DNA of 64,000 nucleotides from Tepidiphilus succinatimandens (GTDB lineage: Bacteria > Pseudomonadota > Gammaproteobacteria > Burkholderiales > Rhodocyclaceae): contig NZ_SBIK01000007.1 of the NCBI RefSeq assembly GCF_006503695.1, positions 1,336 through 65,335 on the forward strand, given 5' to 3'. Both the position numbers and the translations under genes were made by a program. Every line of letters starts with the position of its first letter. The first letter of the stretch is position 1. Positions 22,082 through 32,192 of this stretch are shown piece by piece. The notes beneath the pieces were generated by a model, which saw nothing but the letters and a program-made list of their open reading frames with translations, was not told the DNA's origin and ran no database searches.

Positions 22082-22428
22082 CGGTCCGTCTCCGTCGCGC
22101 GCGTCACCGGCGGCACGTCGATACGCTCCTCGCCCGCCTCGAAGCGCGCCCGGATCGCCAGCACCACCAGGAGCGCCGTCATCCCGAAGGAAATGACGAT
22201 GGCCGTGAGCACCAGCGCCTGCGGCAGCGGATCGGCGAAGCGCGTCACGCCTTCCTCCCAGATCGGCGGCGCGCCCAAGCTCAGCCGTCCCGCGACGAAG
22301 ACGAAGAGGTTGGTGGCGTAGGAGAGCAGCGACAGACCCAGCACCACGGGAAAAACCTGCCTCAGACAGCACAGATACAGCCCGGCGGCGGTCAGCGCCC
22401 CGATGAGCACGGCGAACAAGCCTTCCAT
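22078..22428 (-). CDS. mrpC: Mrp antiporter subunit C
   Basis: 116-residue three-helix subunit, homologous to NuoK. LFAVLIGALTAAGLYLCCLRQVF, then a mid-membrane stretch with GLSLLSYATNLFVFVAG and DPLPQALVLTAIVISFG are family signatures. Start at the ATG at 22428, one base after the mrpAB stop. Confidence 0.93.
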   Translation of the reverse strand: MEGLFAVLIGALTAAGLYLCCLRQVFPVVLGLSLLSYATNLFVFVAGRLSLGAPPIWEEGVTRFADPLPQALVLTAIVISFGMTALLVVLAIRARFEAGEERIDVPPVTRATETDR

Positions 22429-22429
22429 T

Positions 22430-25267
22430 TCACTCTCCCTCCCTCGACGACTCCGGCGGCACGTCCGGATCCATGGGCGTGCGGTTCGGCGCAAACCCCG
22501 CCAGCCGCCCCAGGCGCGCCAGCTGCGCCAAGGCCAGCGTCACCGCTCCGAACACCGTCAGCAGCACCCCCAGATCGAACCCCATGGCGCTCGCCAGCGC
22601 CACCGGCCCGATGCCCGGAAGATGCACTTCTCCATGGGCACTGCGCAAAAAGGACGCGCCCAAGCCCATCGCCGCCATGCCGGTGATGCCGGCCACGAGC
22701 AAGCCCGCACCGATCCACAGATGGGCATCGACGCGCAGGCGCTGCATCGTCCAGCACAGGCCGCTCGCCATGTACTGGATCAGGAAGGCGAGCGCCACGA
22801 GCAGCGCGGCAATGAACCCGCCGCCCGGGGCATTGTGCCCACGCAAGAACACATAGACCCCGGCCGTGAGCAGGAAAGGCAACATCACCCGCGCCGTGAC
22901 GGCGAAAGGCAGAGGATGGCGCGTGGGCGAGAGGGCGAAGGGGAAATGCCAGGCGCGAAGCCCCTCGCGCGCCGGCCCCTCCTGCATCCCCTGCAGCAGG
23001 GCATAGATCACCAGTCCGGCGATGCCAAGCACCGTGATCTCGCCGTAGGTGTCGTAGCCGCGGAAATCGACCAGGATCACATTGACCACGTTGCGCCCTC
23101 CGCCTTCTGGTACCGAACGGCTCCAGAAATACTCGGCCAGGGTGGGGGCCTCATTGCGCATCATCACCCAGGCGAGCAGCCCCACCGCCAGGCCGACGAG
23201 TATCGCCACCACCGCCGCACCGCGCGGTGCCGACGCCCGGGGTGCATCCTGCTGTGGCAGGAAGAACAGCGTAAGCAAGAGCAGCACGGTGGTTACCGCC
23301 TCCACCGCGATCTGAGTAAGCGCCAGATCCGGCGCGGACGCATGGAGGAAAGCGAGCGAAACGACCAGCCCCACCACTCCGATGAGCAGCACCGCCCGCA
23401 GTCGCTCGTGATGCCAGCGCAGCACGGCGGCGGTGGCCACGAGCGCAAGGCCGGCGAAGATCCAGGCCAGTCCGTTGGCGGGCGTGGGCGGGCGCTGCGG
23501 CTGCCAGCCCTCCCCTGTACCCCAACCCAGCGCGAGCGCAAGGAGGCTCACCAGGGCGAGCAGCAGCACGTAGCGCCCCAGTACCCCCAAGTGCAGGCGA
23601 GCGACGAGGCAGTGCGCCCCCCGCACCAACCCTTCCTGCGCGGCGAAGAACGCCCTTCGTCCATCGAGCGGCAAAGCCCAGGCAAGCACCCGGCAAGACA
23701 GCGCTTGGTAGCGCCACACCAGCGCCGCACCACAAACGAAGGCCGCGGCCGACACCACGAGCGGCGCGCCGAACCCATGCCACGGCGCGAGCTCCGGCCA
23801 CTCACGGCCGCTCCCCGCGGCGGCCGCGCTCGCCGCAACGAGCAAGGGCTCGGCCAGACCGGGCCACAGCCCCAACGCCACCACCGCCACGACCAGGGCC
23901 AAGGGTGGCCCCCACAGCAGCGCCGGAGGATCGTGCGGACGTCGTCCTTCCGGAAAGCGCAACGGCCCGAAGAAGAGCGCCGAAAAATACCGGAACGCGT
24001 AGGCCGCGGAGAAGATCGTCGCCAAGACGACGATTCCCCACAGCAGCCAGCCGTCCCCCCAGCGTGTCGCCAGCACCTCGGAGAGCATCGTCTCCTTGGA
24101 GACGAACCCGTTCAACGGCGGCACCCCGGCCATCGACAGTGCCGCCAGCGTTCCCATGCCTGCCGTCCCCGGCATGACTTTGGCCAGGCCCCCGAGGCGG
24201 CGCAGGTCGCGCGAACCCGTCTCGTGATCGACGATGCCCGCGTTCATGAAGAGCGCCGCCTTGAAGGTGGCGTGCATCAGCACGTGCAGCAGAGCGGCGA
24301 ACACCGCCGCAGGCGAGCCCAAGCCAAGGAGCATGGTCACCAAACCCAGATGACTCACGGTGGAATAGGCCAGCAGCGCCTTCAGATCGTCCTTGAAGAG
24401 CGCGATCGCCGCTCCCAGGAGCATGGTCGCTGCCCCGACCCCCGTCACCCATGCGCTCCACGCGTCGGTTTGGCCGAACACCGGCCACAGGCGCGCGAGC
24501 AGATACAGCCCCGCCTTCACCATGGTGGCCGAATGCAGGTAGGCCGAAACCGGAGTGGGCGCAGCCATCGCGTGCGGCAACCAAAAATGGAAGGGGAACT
24601 GCGCGCTCTTGGTAAAGGCGCCCAGCAGGATCAAGGCAAGCACCACCGGCGCCACAGGCGCGGCGAGGATCAGCTCGCGCCGCGCCGCGAGCTCCGAGAT
24701 GCGGTAGGTGCCAGCGATCTCCCCGAGCAGGATCAGGCCGGCGAGCAGCGCGAGCCCCCCGGCACCGGTGATCGCCAGCGCGAGCCTCGCCCCGCGCCGT
24801 CCATCGGCCTGATGGTGCCAGAAGCCGATGAGGAGAAAAGAAGAAAGGCTGGTGAGCTCCCAGAAGACGGGTAAGAGCAAGAGATTGTCGGCGAGCACCA
24901 CCCCCAGCATCGCCCCCTGGAACAGGAGGAGATAAGCGTAGAACGTGCCGAGAGGTTCGTTGCCGGCGAGATAAGCGCGGCTATAGATGAAGATCAGGAT
25001 ACCGATCGCCAGGATCAGGGAGGCGAAGAAAAACCCCAGACCATCGAGGCGCAGCGCCCATTCCAAACCCAGGGAAGGTACCCAGGGCACGACCTCTTCC
25101 ACCACCGCGCCGGAGAATACCGTCGGCGCGCTCCCCCACAGCAGCGCGAGCGCCACCAGGCTCGGTGCTAGGGCGGCGAGCAGCGCCGGCGTACGCCCCG
25201 TCCGGGCGAAGAGCGGCGGCAGGATCGCCCCCAGCAGCGGCAAAGCGACGATTGCACTTACCCCCAT
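22430..25267 (-). CDS. mrpA: Fused Mrp antiporter subunits A and B
   Basis: First and largest subunit of the Mrp Na+/H+ antiporter, a relative of complex I NuoL. 945 residues. The front part has the transporter core, including VFWELTSLSSFLLIGFWHH and the Lys-bearing TKSAQFPFHFWLPHAM (about 215-235), and LMHATFKAALFMNAG. The C-terminal part includes ARVMLPFLLTAGVYVFLRG and HNAPGGGFIAALLVA, which is the separate MrpB subunit in Bacillus; here A and B are one chain, as in Sinorhizobium PhaA-type operons. It heads the operon and is divergent from the IclR gene. Role: sodium/alkali tolerance and pH homeostasis. Confidence 0.93.
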   Translation of the reverse strand: MGVSAIVALPLLGAILPPLFARTGRTPALLAALAPSLVALALLWGSAPTVFSGAVVEEVVPWVPSLGLEWALRLDGLGFFFASLILAIGILIFIYSRAYLAGNEPLGTFYAYLLLFQGAMLGVVLADNLLLLPVFWELTSLSSFLLIGFWHHQADGRRGARLALAITGAGGLALLAGLILLGEIAGTYRISELAARRELILAAPVAPVVLALILLGAFTKSAQFPFHFWLPHAMAAPTPVSAYLHSATMVKAGLYLLARLWPVFGQTDAWSAWVTGVGAATMLLGAAIALFKDDLKALLAYSTVSHLGLVTMLLGLGSPAAVFAALLHVLMHATFKAALFMNAGIVDHETGSRDLRRLGGLAKVMPGTAGMGTLAALSMAGVPPLNGFVSKETMLSEVLATRWGDGWLLWGIVVLATIFSAAYAFRYFSALFFGPLRFPEGRRPHDPPALLWGPPLALVVAVVALGLWPGLAEPLLVAASAAAAGSGREWPELAPWHGFGAPLVVSAAAFVCGAALVWRYQALSCRVLAWALPLDGRRAFFAAQEGLVRGAHCLVARLHLGVLGRYVLLLALVSLLALALGWGTGEGWQPQRPPTPANGLAWIFAGLALVATAAVLRWHHERLRAVLLIGVVGLVVSLAFLHASAPDLALTQIAVEAVTTVLLLLTLFFLPQQDAPRASAPRGAAVVAILVGLAVGLLAWVMMRNEAPTLAEYFWSRSVPEGGGRNVVNVILVDFRGYDTYGEITVLGIAGLVIYALLQGMQEGPAREGLRAWHFPFALSPTRHPLPFAVTARVMLPFLLTAGVYVFLRGHNAPGGGFIAALLVALAFLIQYMASGLCWTMQRLRVDAHLWIGAGLLVAGITGMAAMGLGASFLRSAHGEVHLPGIGPVALASAMGFDLGVLLTVFGAVTLALAQLARLGRLAGFAPNRTPMDPDVPPESSREGE

Positions 25268-25301
25268 CGCCCCTCCTCATTTCACGATGCGAAAAATGCG
25301 C

Positions 25302-25307
25302 TATACT
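25302..25307 (+). promoter_or_regulatory. Candidate -10 element for the IclR gene
   Basis: TATACT in the 67-base divergent gap between mrpA and the IclR gene, 27 bases before the ATG at 25335. The -35 region is poor (TTCACG with a 15-base spacer), so activation or a second start site is possible. Confidence 0.3.
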
Positions 25308-25334
25308 TTCGCCTCGAAACAAGCGATCGACCCG

Positions 25335-26171
25335 ATGATACAACATCCCTGCGCAGCCCCCGACCCGGCTCCGGTCGAAGCAAAAAGTTCGATCCAGGTG
25401 ATCGACCGGCTCGTCACCCTGCTCGACGTGCTCGCCCGCCATCCCGATCCGCTGCCGCTCAAGGCGCTCGCGGGCGAGGCCGGTTTGCACCCCTCCACGG
25501 CGCACCGCATCCTCGCCGCCATGACGGCGGCCGGTTTCGTCGAGCGGCTCGAAGGAGGAACCTACCGCCTGGGCATTCGGCTGCTCGAACTCGGCGCGCT
25601 CGTCAAGGCGCGCCTGTCGCTGCGCGACGTCGCCCATCCCTGGCTGCAGCGGCTGCATCGCGCCACCGGCGAGAGCGTCAATCTGGGCATCCGCGACGGC
25701 GATCACATCGTCTACATCGAGCGCACGAGCGGCGGGCGCTCGGCGGTACGCGTGGTGCACATCGTCGGCTCCCGTGCGCCGCTACACACCACCGCCACCG
25801 GCAAGCTCTTCCTCGCCGAAGAGCCGCAGGCGGAGGTCGAGCGCTACATCGCCCGCACGGGCCTCCCCCCAATGACGCCGCGTTCGATCACCGATCCGGC
25901 GCGGCTGCACGAAGAATTGGCGCGGGTTCGCCGGGAAGGCATCGCCTACGATCTCGACGAACAGGAGGTGGGGGTGCGCTGTATCGCCGCCGGCATTCGC
26001 GACGAAGACGGCGCGCTGGTGGCGGGGCTATCGCTCTCCACACCGGCCGAGCGCTACGACCCGGCGCTGGCCGGACCGGTGAAGCGAACGGCGGATGCGA
26101 TCTCGCGGGCGCTCGGCCATGCCCCCACGGGCCGGGCCGAGACGCCGGCGCACGAAGTCTTCGCTCCCTGA
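25335..26171 (+). CDS. IclR-family transcriptional regulator
   Basis: One-domain winged helix-turn-helix (about residues 20-80, IQVIDRLVTLLDVLARHPDPLPLKALAGEAGLHPSTAHRIL) followed by the IclR effector-binding domain (about 95-265, with RDGDHIVYIERTSGG, PLHTTATGKLFLAE and EEQEVGVRCIAAGIRD-like sequence). 278 residues from the ATG at 25335; longer starts would overlap the promoter region. IclR proteins mostly control carbon and aromatic catabolism. The nearest divergent target is the Mrp operon, but no evidence ties them; the catabolic genes around 50-58 kb are another possible target. Confidence 0.85.
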   Translation: MIQHPCAAPDPAPVEAKSSIQVIDRLVTLLDVLARHPDPLPLKALAGEAGLHPSTAHRILAAMTAAGFVERLEGGTYRLGIRLLELGALVKARLSLRDVAHPWLQRLHRATGESVNLGIRDGDHIVYIERTSGGRSAVRVVHIVGSRAPLHTTATGKLFLAEEPQAEVERYIARTGLPPMTPRSITDPARLHEELARVRREGIAYDLDEQEVGVRCIAAGIRDEDGALVAGLSLSTPAERYDPALAGPVKRTADAISRALGHAPTGRAETPAHEVFAP

Positions 26172-26290
26172 GCGCCCGCCGCGAAGCACTCGCCCCCGCT
26201 CGGGATAGTAGCGTGGCACGCGGACGCCAGGAGCGGGCGACGCCACGACCGGACCGGACGCCAGCCCGATTCCCTGGCGCTACCCCTAGA

Positions 26291-27154
26291 TCAACCGCGG
26301 TGCGCCGCCAGCCGCGGTTTGCCGCCGCGCGCCTCGGTGACGCTGCCGCCCGTCTCCAACCAGCGGCGCAGGCGCTGCGCGTCGGCCACCCGCGTGAGCT
26401 TACCTTGGCTGTTCATCAGCACCATGATCACCGGTCGGCCGGAGACCTCGCTGATCATCACCAGACATCGCCCCGCCTCGCTGGTATAGCCGGTCTTCTG
26501 CAGCGTGATGTGCCAGTCGTCGCGTTTCACCAGCCGGTTGGTGGTGCCGAACTGCACCAGCCGCCGGCCGACCTGCACGGCGGCCTGTTCCCGGGTGGAA
26601 AAGTCGCGGATCAAGGGGTACTCGCTCGCGGCGCGCACCATTTTCACCAGATCCTGCATGGAGGCGACGTTGCCTGGGTTGAGCCCTGCCGGGTCGACGA
26701 AACGGGAATTGCGCATTCCCAGCATGCGGGCCTTGACGTTCATCGCCTGCAAAAAGGCCGGCCGCCCGCCGGGATAATGGCGCGACAGGGCCATGGCCGC
26801 CCGGTTTTCGGAAGCCATGAGCGCCAGAAGGAGCGCCTCGCGCCGGGTGAGGCGGGTGCCGACCGGCAGGCGCGAACGCGTCCCCTTGAGGGTATCGATG
26901 TCCTCCTGGCCGACGGTGATCGTCTCGTCGAGCGGCAGGTGGCTCTCGAGCACCACCATGGCCGTCATCAGCTTGGTGATGGAAGCGATCGGCATGGGTT
27001 CGGCCGGATCACCGCGCAGGGCGATGCGCTCGAGCGAGCGCGCATCCGCCACGAGGAAAGACTCGGATTTGAGCGGCGGCTCCCCCGCCTGGGCCCACGA
27101 CACCATCACCAGGAGGATCGCGAAAATCCCCCTCTGAACGAGTCGACGCAGCAT
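26291..27154 (-). CDS. pbpG: D-alanyl-D-alanine endopeptidase (PBP7-type)
   Basis: Periplasmic low-molecular-weight penicillin-binding protein that cuts peptidoglycan cross-links. All three active-site motifs are present: SITK at 58-61, SEN at 115-117 and KTG at 220-222. A signal peptide ([13 protein letters not shown]) precedes the catalytic domain. 287 residues, no C-terminal beta domain, which favours PBP7 over PBP5/6 carboxypeptidases. Start at the ATG at 27154; the longer frame from 27268 adds a basic non-signal segment. Confidence 0.88.
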   Translation of the reverse strand: MLRRLVQRGIFAILLVMVSWAQAGEPPLKSESFLVADARSLERIALRGDPAEPMPIASITKLMTAMVVLESHLPLDETITVGQEDIDTLKGTRSRLPVGTRLTRREALLLALMASENRAAMALSRHYPGGRPAFLQAMNVKARMLGMRNSRFVDPAGLNPGNVASMQDLVKMVRAASEYPLIRDFSTREQAAVQVGRRLVQFGTTNRLVKRDDWHITLQKTGYTSEAGRCLVMISEVSGRPVIMVLMNSQGKLTRVADAQRLRRWLETGGSVTEARGGKPRLAAHRG

Positions 27155-27354
27155 GGCAGCCTCCCGACGCAAATCGCGCACCCGACAATCCGCCAAATAT
27201 AACAGTTCGTGACGAAAAACGAGCCCCCCACGGACGGAATTACGCCGTCGCGCCGGCATCCCCGTCATCGACTCGTGCGATAATTACGGCTTCGCCGCCG
27301 CCTGCGGGCCGCGTCGCCGACCGGCTTTTTACTGTATCACCCGTGAGGAAGTCC

Positions 27355-29199
27355 ATGACCGACAATCGTTTCCGCCGCATGGCGCTCGAATCGGCGCCTG
27401 ACTACGTCCGCCACGAAGGGCTCAAGCGCTGGGTGGCCGACATCGCCGAGCTCACCGAACCCGACCGCGTCCATTGGTGCGACGGCTCGCAGGAAGAATA
27501 CGACCGCCTGTGTCAGGAAATGGTCGAGTCCGGCACGCTGATCCGGCTCAACCCCGAGAAACGCCCGAACTCCTACCTCGCCTGGTCCGACCCCTCCGAC
27601 GTCGCCCGGGTGGAAGACCGCACCTTCATCTGCACGCAGAACCCCGACGACGCCGGCCCCACCAACAACTGGGAAGATCCGGCGAAGATGCGCGCCACGC
27701 TCACCGGGCTCTTCCGCGGCTGCATGCACGGGCGCACGCTCTACATCATCCCCTTCTCCATGGGGCCGCTGGGCAGCCCGATCGCCCACCTCGGCGTCGA
27801 ACTCTCCGACAGCCCCTACGTCGTGGCCAACATGCGCATCATGACGCGCATGGGCAAAGCCGTCTACGACGTGCTGGGCGAAGACGGATTCTTCGTGCCG
27901 GCCGTGCATTCGGTGGGCGCGCCACTCGAGCCGGGCCAGAAAGATGCGCGCTGGCCGTGCAACCACACCAAGTACATCGTGCACTTCCCCGAAACGCGCG
28001 AGATCTGGTCTTTCGGTTCGGGCTACGGCGGCAACGCACTCCTTGGCAAGAAGTGCTTTGCGCTGCGCATCGCCTCCACCATGGCACGCGACGAAGGGTG
28101 GCTTGCCGAGCACATGCTCATCCTCGGCGTCGAATCCCCGCAGGGCGAGAAGACCTACGTGGCCGCTGCCTTCCCCTCGGCCTGCGGCAAGACCAACTTC
28201 GCCATGCTCATCCCACCCAAGCGCTTCGACGGCTGGAAGGTCACCACGGTGGGCGACGACATCGCCTGGATCAAGCCCGGCCCTGACGGGAAGTTCCGCG
28301 CCATCAACCCCGAGGCGGGCTTCTTCGGCGTCGCGCCCGGCACCGGCGTGAAGACCAACCCCAACGCCATGGCCACGCTGCACGCCAACGTGATCTTCAC
28401 CAACGTCGCGCTCACCGACGACGGCGACGTGTGGTGGGAAGGCATGTCCGAGCCGCCGGCGCACTGCCTCGACTGGCAAGGGCGCGACTGGACGCCCGAA
28501 ATCGCCCGCGAGACCGGGCGCAAGGCGGCGCACCCCAACGCCCGCTTCACCGCGCCGGCAAGCCAGTGCCCCTCCATCGACCCCGAATGGGAAAACCCCG
28601 AGGGCGTGCCCATCTCCGCCTTCATCTTCGGCGGACGGCGCGCCACCACCGTGCCGCTCGTCTATGAGGCCTTCAACTGGGGCTACGGCGTGTACATGGC
28701 CGCGACCCTGGGGTCGGAAACCACGGCGGCGGCCACCGGCAAGCAGGGCGTGGTGCGCCGCGATCCCTTCGCCATGCTGCCCTTCTGCGGCTACCACATG
28801 GGCGACTACTTCAACCACTGGCTGCGCATGGGGCGCGTGGTCGAGCACCCGCCGCGCATCTTCTGCGTCAATTGGTTCCGCCTGGACGAAAACGGCCGCT
28901 TCATGTGGCCAGGTTTCGGCGAAAACATGCGCGTGCTCAAGTGGATCGTCGATCGCTGCCACGGCCGCGTCGGCGCCAAGGAGACGCCGCTCGGTTGGAT
29001 GCCGCGCTTCGAGGACATCGACTGGACGGGGCTCGACATCACCCGAGAACAATTCGAGGCGCTCACCCGCGTCGACGTCGAAGCCTGGCGCAAAGAACTC
29101 TCCGAGCACAAGGAGTGGTTCGACAAGCTCGGCGAGCGCCTGCCGCGCGAGCTGGTACTCAAGCGCGAACTCTTCGAACTGATGCTGCACGAAGACTGA
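27355..29199 (+). CDS. pckG: Phosphoenolpyruvate carboxykinase (GTP)
   Basis: Converts oxaloacetate and GTP to PEP, GDP and CO2 at the head of gluconeogenesis (or in reverse for anaplerosis). 614 residues, the size of GTP-type enzymes (ATP-type are near 530). The nucleotide loop F-P-S-A-C-G-K-T-N at 273-281 includes the hyper-reactive Cys277. [19 protein letters not shown] and the C-terminal [13 protein letters not shown] are family signatures. Start at the ATG at 27355 behind GAGGAAG; the GTG at 27343 is part of that ribosome site. AT-rich promoter-like bases (GATAAT near 27279, ACTGTATCA near 27331) lie upstream. Confidence 0.95.
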   Translation: MTDNRFRRMALESAPDYVRHEGLKRWVADIAELTEPDRVHWCDGSQEEYDRLCQEMVESGTLIRLNPEKRPNSYLAWSDPSDVARVEDRTFICTQNPDDAGPTNNWEDPAKMRATLTGLFRGCMHGRTLYIIPFSMGPLGSPIAHLGVELSDSPYVVANMRIMTRMGKAVYDVLGEDGFFVPAVHSVGAPLEPGQKDARWPCNHTKYIVHFPETREIWSFGSGYGGNALLGKKCFALRIASTMARDEGWLAEHMLILGVESPQGEKTYVAAAFPSACGKTNFAMLIPPKRFDGWKVTTVGDDIAWIKPGPDGKFRAINPEAGFFGVAPGTGVKTNPNAMATLHANVIFTNVALTDDGDVWWEGMSEPPAHCLDWQGRDWTPEIARETGRKAAHPNARFTAPASQCPSIDPEWENPEGVPISAFIFGGRRATTVPLVYEAFNWGYGVYMAATLGSETTAAATGKQGVVRRDPFAMLPFCGYHMGDYFNHWLRMGRVVEHPPRIFCVNWFRLDENGRFMWPGFGENMRVLKWIVDRCHGRVGAKETPLGWMPRFEDIDWTGLDITREQFEALTRVDVEAWRKELSEHKEWFDKLGERLPRELVLKRELFELMLHED

Positions 29200-29218
29200 C
29201 CGGCAAAGGAGCGCGGCG

Positions 29219-30385
29219 ATGGCCCCGAGGTTCGCCGCCCGCATGGGCGAGATTGCGCCGTTTCACGTGATGGAGCTGCTGCGCCGCGCCTCCGAGCTCG
29301 AACGCTCCGGTTGCGACGTGATCCACATGGAAGTGGGCGAGCCCGACTTTCCCACGCCCGAACCGGTGCTGGAAGCGGCGCAGCGTTTCCTCGCCGCCGG
29401 GCGCGTGGCCTACACGCCGGCGCTGGGGCTGCCGGCCCTGCGCGAGGCCATTTCCGCCTTCTACGCCGAACGTCTGGGGGCCGATGTCGCTCCCGAGCGC
29501 ATCGTCATCACCGCCGGCGCCTCTGGCGCCCTGGTGCTGGTCTTGGGCCTCATCACCGACCCCGGCGACGAGTGGCTGCTGCCCGACCCGTCCTACCCCT
29601 GCAACCGCCACCTCGTGCGCACCTTCGAAGGCCGGGTGCGGCTGCTGCCGGTCGGTCCGGAAACGGCTTTCCAGCCCACGGCGGCGATGATCGCCGCCGC
29701 CTGCGGGCCACGCACCCGCGGCGTGATGCTCGCCTCGCCAGCCAATCCCACCGGCACCCTGCTCTCGCTCGATGAGATCGATGCGATCGCCGAGGCGGCG
29801 GCCGAGCGCGGCGCGATCACCCTCGTCGACGAGATCTACCAAGGGCTCACCTACGGCGTGCCGATGCGCACCATCCTCTCGCGCCGGCGCGACGTGCTCG
29901 TCGTCAACAGCTTCTCCAAGTATTTCGGCATGACCGGCTGGCGGCTCGGCTGGCTGGTGCTCCCCGACGCCGACTGGGTGCGCGAGGCGGAAAAGCTCGC
30001 CCAGCACCTTTTCATCTCGCCTTCGACAGTGGCGCAGCACGCGGCGCTCGCCGCCTTCCTGCCGCAGACGCAGGACGAGCTGGAACGGCGCCGCGCGGAG
30101 TTCGCCCGGCGCAGAGCCGTGCTGCTGCGCGGACTCGACACGTTGGGCCTGACCGTGCCGGCCGAACCCACCGGCGCCTTCTACGCCTACGCCGACGTCT
30201 CGGCTTTGGGAGAGACGGCCGAGCGCCTGGCGCAGCGCTTTATCGAGGAGGCGCACGTGGCCGTCACCCCCGGCAGGGATTTTGGCGAGCACCGCGCCGA
30301 TCGATTCCTGCGCTTTGCCTACACCACCACCCAGGCGCGCATCGCCGCCGCCATCGAGCGGCTGGCCAAGGTGCTGCGCCGCTGA
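29219..30385 (+). CDS. Class I/II pyridoxal-phosphate aminotransferase
   Basis: Fold type I aminotransferase of the aspartate/alanine aminotransferase group. N-terminal VIHMEVGEPDFPTPEPV, D204 and Y207 in TLVDEIYQGL and the PLP lysine K234 in NSFSKYFGMTGWRLGW are all present, as is the final Arg in DRFLRFAY. 388 residues; ATG at 29219 behind AAAGGAG. The donor and acceptor are not readable; homologues are often annotated as alanine- or aspartate-type. It follows pckG by 19 bases, so shared transcription is likely and would connect oxaloacetate/pyruvate and amino acids. Confidence 0.85.
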   Translation: MAPRFAARMGEIAPFHVMELLRRASELERSGCDVIHMEVGEPDFPTPEPVLEAAQRFLAAGRVAYTPALGLPALREAISAFYAERLGADVAPERIVITAGASGALVLVLGLITDPGDEWLLPDPSYPCNRHLVRTFEGRVRLLPVGPETAFQPTAAMIAAACGPRTRGVMLASPANPTGTLLSLDEIDAIAEAAAERGAITLVDEIYQGLTYGVPMRTILSRRRDVLVVNSFSKYFGMTGWRLGWLVLPDADWVREAEKLAQHLFISPSTVAQHAALAAFLPQTQDELERRRAEFARRRAVLLRGLDTLGLTVPAEPTGAFYAYADVSALGETAERLAQRFIEEAHVAVTPGRDFGEHRADRFLRFAYTTTQARIAAAIERLAKVLRR

Positions 30386-30413
30386 AGCGACGCAGCGAGT
30401 TCCGCGCAGATCC

Positions 30414-31256
30414 TCAGCCTTGCCGCCGCGCGATCTGCTCCAGGCTGCGCTTCATCGCCAGCACCCGGCGCGCGTAGCGCTGCTCCGGGTCGTCCAAAGC
30501 GCCGGCAAAGGCTTGCAGGGCCTTCTCGGTGCTACCGTAGCGCTGTTTGGCTTCGGCCAGCACTTCGATCCCCACCGAAACGTTGAGCTGAGGATCGAAG
30601 AGCGCATCTTCGGGCGCTTTCCGCTTGAGCCGCGCATGGATGCGTTGCACGTGCCACTTCGGGACGACTTGCATAAGCCCTTGCGCCCCGTCGGGGCTCT
30701 CGGCAAAGGGGTTGAACTCGGACTCGATGGCGATCACCGCCACCACCAGCGTTGGATCGAGCCCACGGCGGCGAGCTTCCTGCTCCAGCGTAAGGAAGAG
30801 CGGCGTGAGCGCGGCGGAGGCCACGCGATAACGCCGCGCCACGTGATCGCGCACGCGGCGCATCTCGGGGCTCAGGGCCTGGATGCCGAGGTGCGCCTGC
30901 ACCGAATCGCCGGGCGCCTTGGCAACCTTGGCCGGCTCACGAGGGACGGACGAAGAAGCGACGCGCTTTTCGGCCGGAGCGGACACGGGAGCAGGCGCGG
31001 CCGTTTCGCTGACCACCGGCTGCGAAACTTCGGCAGCGGCATCGATATCGTCGTCGCCGTCGTCTTCGGGCAAAGGCAACAAGGCCGTGGCCGCCGGCGC
31101 CATCGCTGCTTCTCCGGGACCGGAGACGACGAAAAGCCCCAAGAGGCCGGTACAGCAGGCGAGCGCGAGCAGGACGGTGGCCGCCACGCGACCGGGCACG
31201 GCAGTGCGACCGGTCGCAATTTCTACTTCTTTGTCATACCGTCGGTCTTCGGTCAT
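30414..31256 (-). CDS. Membrane-anchored lytic transglycosylase (SLT domain)
   Basis: Cleaves peptidoglycan glycan strands with formation of 1,6-anhydro-MurNAc. A cytoplasmic tail (1-21), one membrane helix (about 22-45), a Pro/Ala-rich periplasmic linker (60-120) and a C-terminal SLT domain. The catalytic Glu178 lies in AIESEFNPFAES, followed by GAQGLMQVVPKW. 280 residues. Start at the ATG at 31256 behind AAAGGAGG; the longer frame (from 31466) is not needed. It is convergent with the aminotransferase gene; the nearby AmpD gene processes products of such enzymes. Confidence 0.85.
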   Translation of the reverse strand: MTEDRRYDKEVEIATGRTAVPGRVAATVLLALACCTGLLGLFVVSGPGEAAMAPAATALLPLPEDDGDDDIDAAAEVSQPVVSETAAPAPVSAPAEKRVASSSVPREPAKVAKAPGDSVQAHLGIQALSPEMRRVRDHVARRYRVASAALTPLFLTLEQEARRRGLDPTLVVAVIAIESEFNPFAESPDGAQGLMQVVPKWHVQRIHARLKRKAPEDALFDPQLNVSVGIEVLAEAKQRYGSTEKALQAFAGALDDPEQRYARRVLAMKRSLEQIARRQG

Positions 31257-31513
31257 GACGATGTCCTCCTTTCGTACCGAGGCGCCTTCGCCGAGTATCA
31301 CAGTGATGCTGCCGCAGAAATGGCGGCGACGAAGGCGATCGTGAGGTCGTACATGCCGGCCGAAATGCGGCCGATCGGGGCGCGGCGGGGGTGCCGCCGC
31401 AGGGGAGAAAAAGCAGAATGATAGTTGAGGAAAACGCAGGATAACGCGAAACTTTCGTTCCGCCAAGGGGTTGGCTGATCAGAATGCGCGGCCGACCCGC
31501 GTTTGTTGCATCC
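31257..31513. other. Gap between lytic transglycosylase and ampD
   Basis: About 257 bases with lower GC (stretches such as AATGATAGTTGAGGAAAACGCAGGATAACG near 31417). No gene is supported. It probably holds the promoter of the minus-strand transglycosylase gene. Confidence 0.4.
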
Positions 31514-32122
31514 TTACGACAGCAAAAGGGGAAGAAAACGCCCCGAAGAAAGGCCTGCGATCCGCACGCGCGCCGTCGACGTCGGAGGCAGAAGGGCAGC
31601 GAAACGGTGCCAGTCGAAGAAAGGTCCGGGGTCGGTCTTGCGGACCGGCGCAATATGACAGTGCCCTGCAACCGAGTCGATCGAAGGATATCGTCTCAGG
31701 AGGGCGGCGACGAGCGCCGCCACCCGCTCATATTGGGCGGAAGTGAAAGGCTGGCGATCGGATCCTTCCAGCTCGATGCCCACGGAGAAATCGTTGCAGC
31801 GGGCCCGCCCTTCCCAGCAGGAGAGACCGGCATGCCAGGCACGGCGATCCGGAGGAACGAATTCGATCGTCTCGGCGTCGCGCCGGATGAAGTAGTGTGC
31901 CGACACGCGCAGCCCTTCGAGTGAGGCGAAGGCGGGATGCCCTGCCGGATCGAGCGTGTTGGTAAAGAGCCGCTCGACCGCGTCGCCACCGAAGACTTCC
32001 GGCGGCAGGCTGATCGCGTGCAGCACCACGAGGCTGATCGGCATCCCTGCCGGGCGCTCGTCACAGTTGGGCGAGGCCACGCGCCGGTCGATGCAGGCCT
32101 CGAGCGCCTCTTTCCCCTCCAT
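31514..32122 (-). CDS. ampD: AmpD, 1,6-anhydro-N-acetylmuramyl-L-alanine amidase
   Basis: Cytoplasmic zinc amidase that removes the peptide from anhydro-muropeptides during cell-wall recycling. The zinc ligands H35 (VVLHAISLPP), H154 (GHCHIAPVRK) and D164 (TDPGPFF) are visible, and HYFIRRD and RAWHAG are typical. 202 residues, cytoplasmic-type (no signal). Start at the ATG at 32122 with GGGGGAA before it; the GTG at 32134 is a weaker choice. Loss of AmpD de-represses beta-lactamase in species with ampR-ampC, but no such genes are in view. Confidence 0.92.
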   Translation of the reverse strand: MEGKEALEACIDRRVASPNCDERPAGMPISLVVLHAISLPPEVFGGDAVERLFTNTLDPAGHPAFASLEGLRVSAHYFIRRDAETIEFVPPDRRAWHAGLSCWEGRARCNDFSVGIELEGSDRQPFTSAQYERVAALVAALLRRYPSIDSVAGHCHIAPVRKTDPGPFFDWHRFAALLPPTSTARVRIAGLSSGRFLPLLLS

Positions 32123-32155
32123 CGTTCCCCCCACACCAGTGGTCGCCGTCCTCCC

Positions 32156-32161
32156 TATAAT
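32156..32161 (+). promoter_or_regulatory. Candidate -10 element for cobU
   Basis: A consensus TATAAT in the 70-base divergent gap between ampD and cobU, 32 bases before the cobU ATG. No clear -35 box is seen. No cobalamin riboswitch sequence fits in this short gap. Confidence 0.35.
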
Positions 32162-32192
32162 AGAGGGTTTCCACGGATCGGACCCCTACCTC

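Noticed and set aside
22403-24874. 823-codon open frame antisense to mrpA
   Set aside because: Highly Arg/Gln/His-rich low-complexity translation opposite a clear membrane protein.
27337-29244. 635-codon open frame antisense to pckG
   Set aside because: Same effect; the plus strand encodes a full PEP carboxykinase.
32123-32192. Cobalamin riboswitch before cobU
   Set aside because: The gap is only 70 bases and lacks a B12-box-like sequence.
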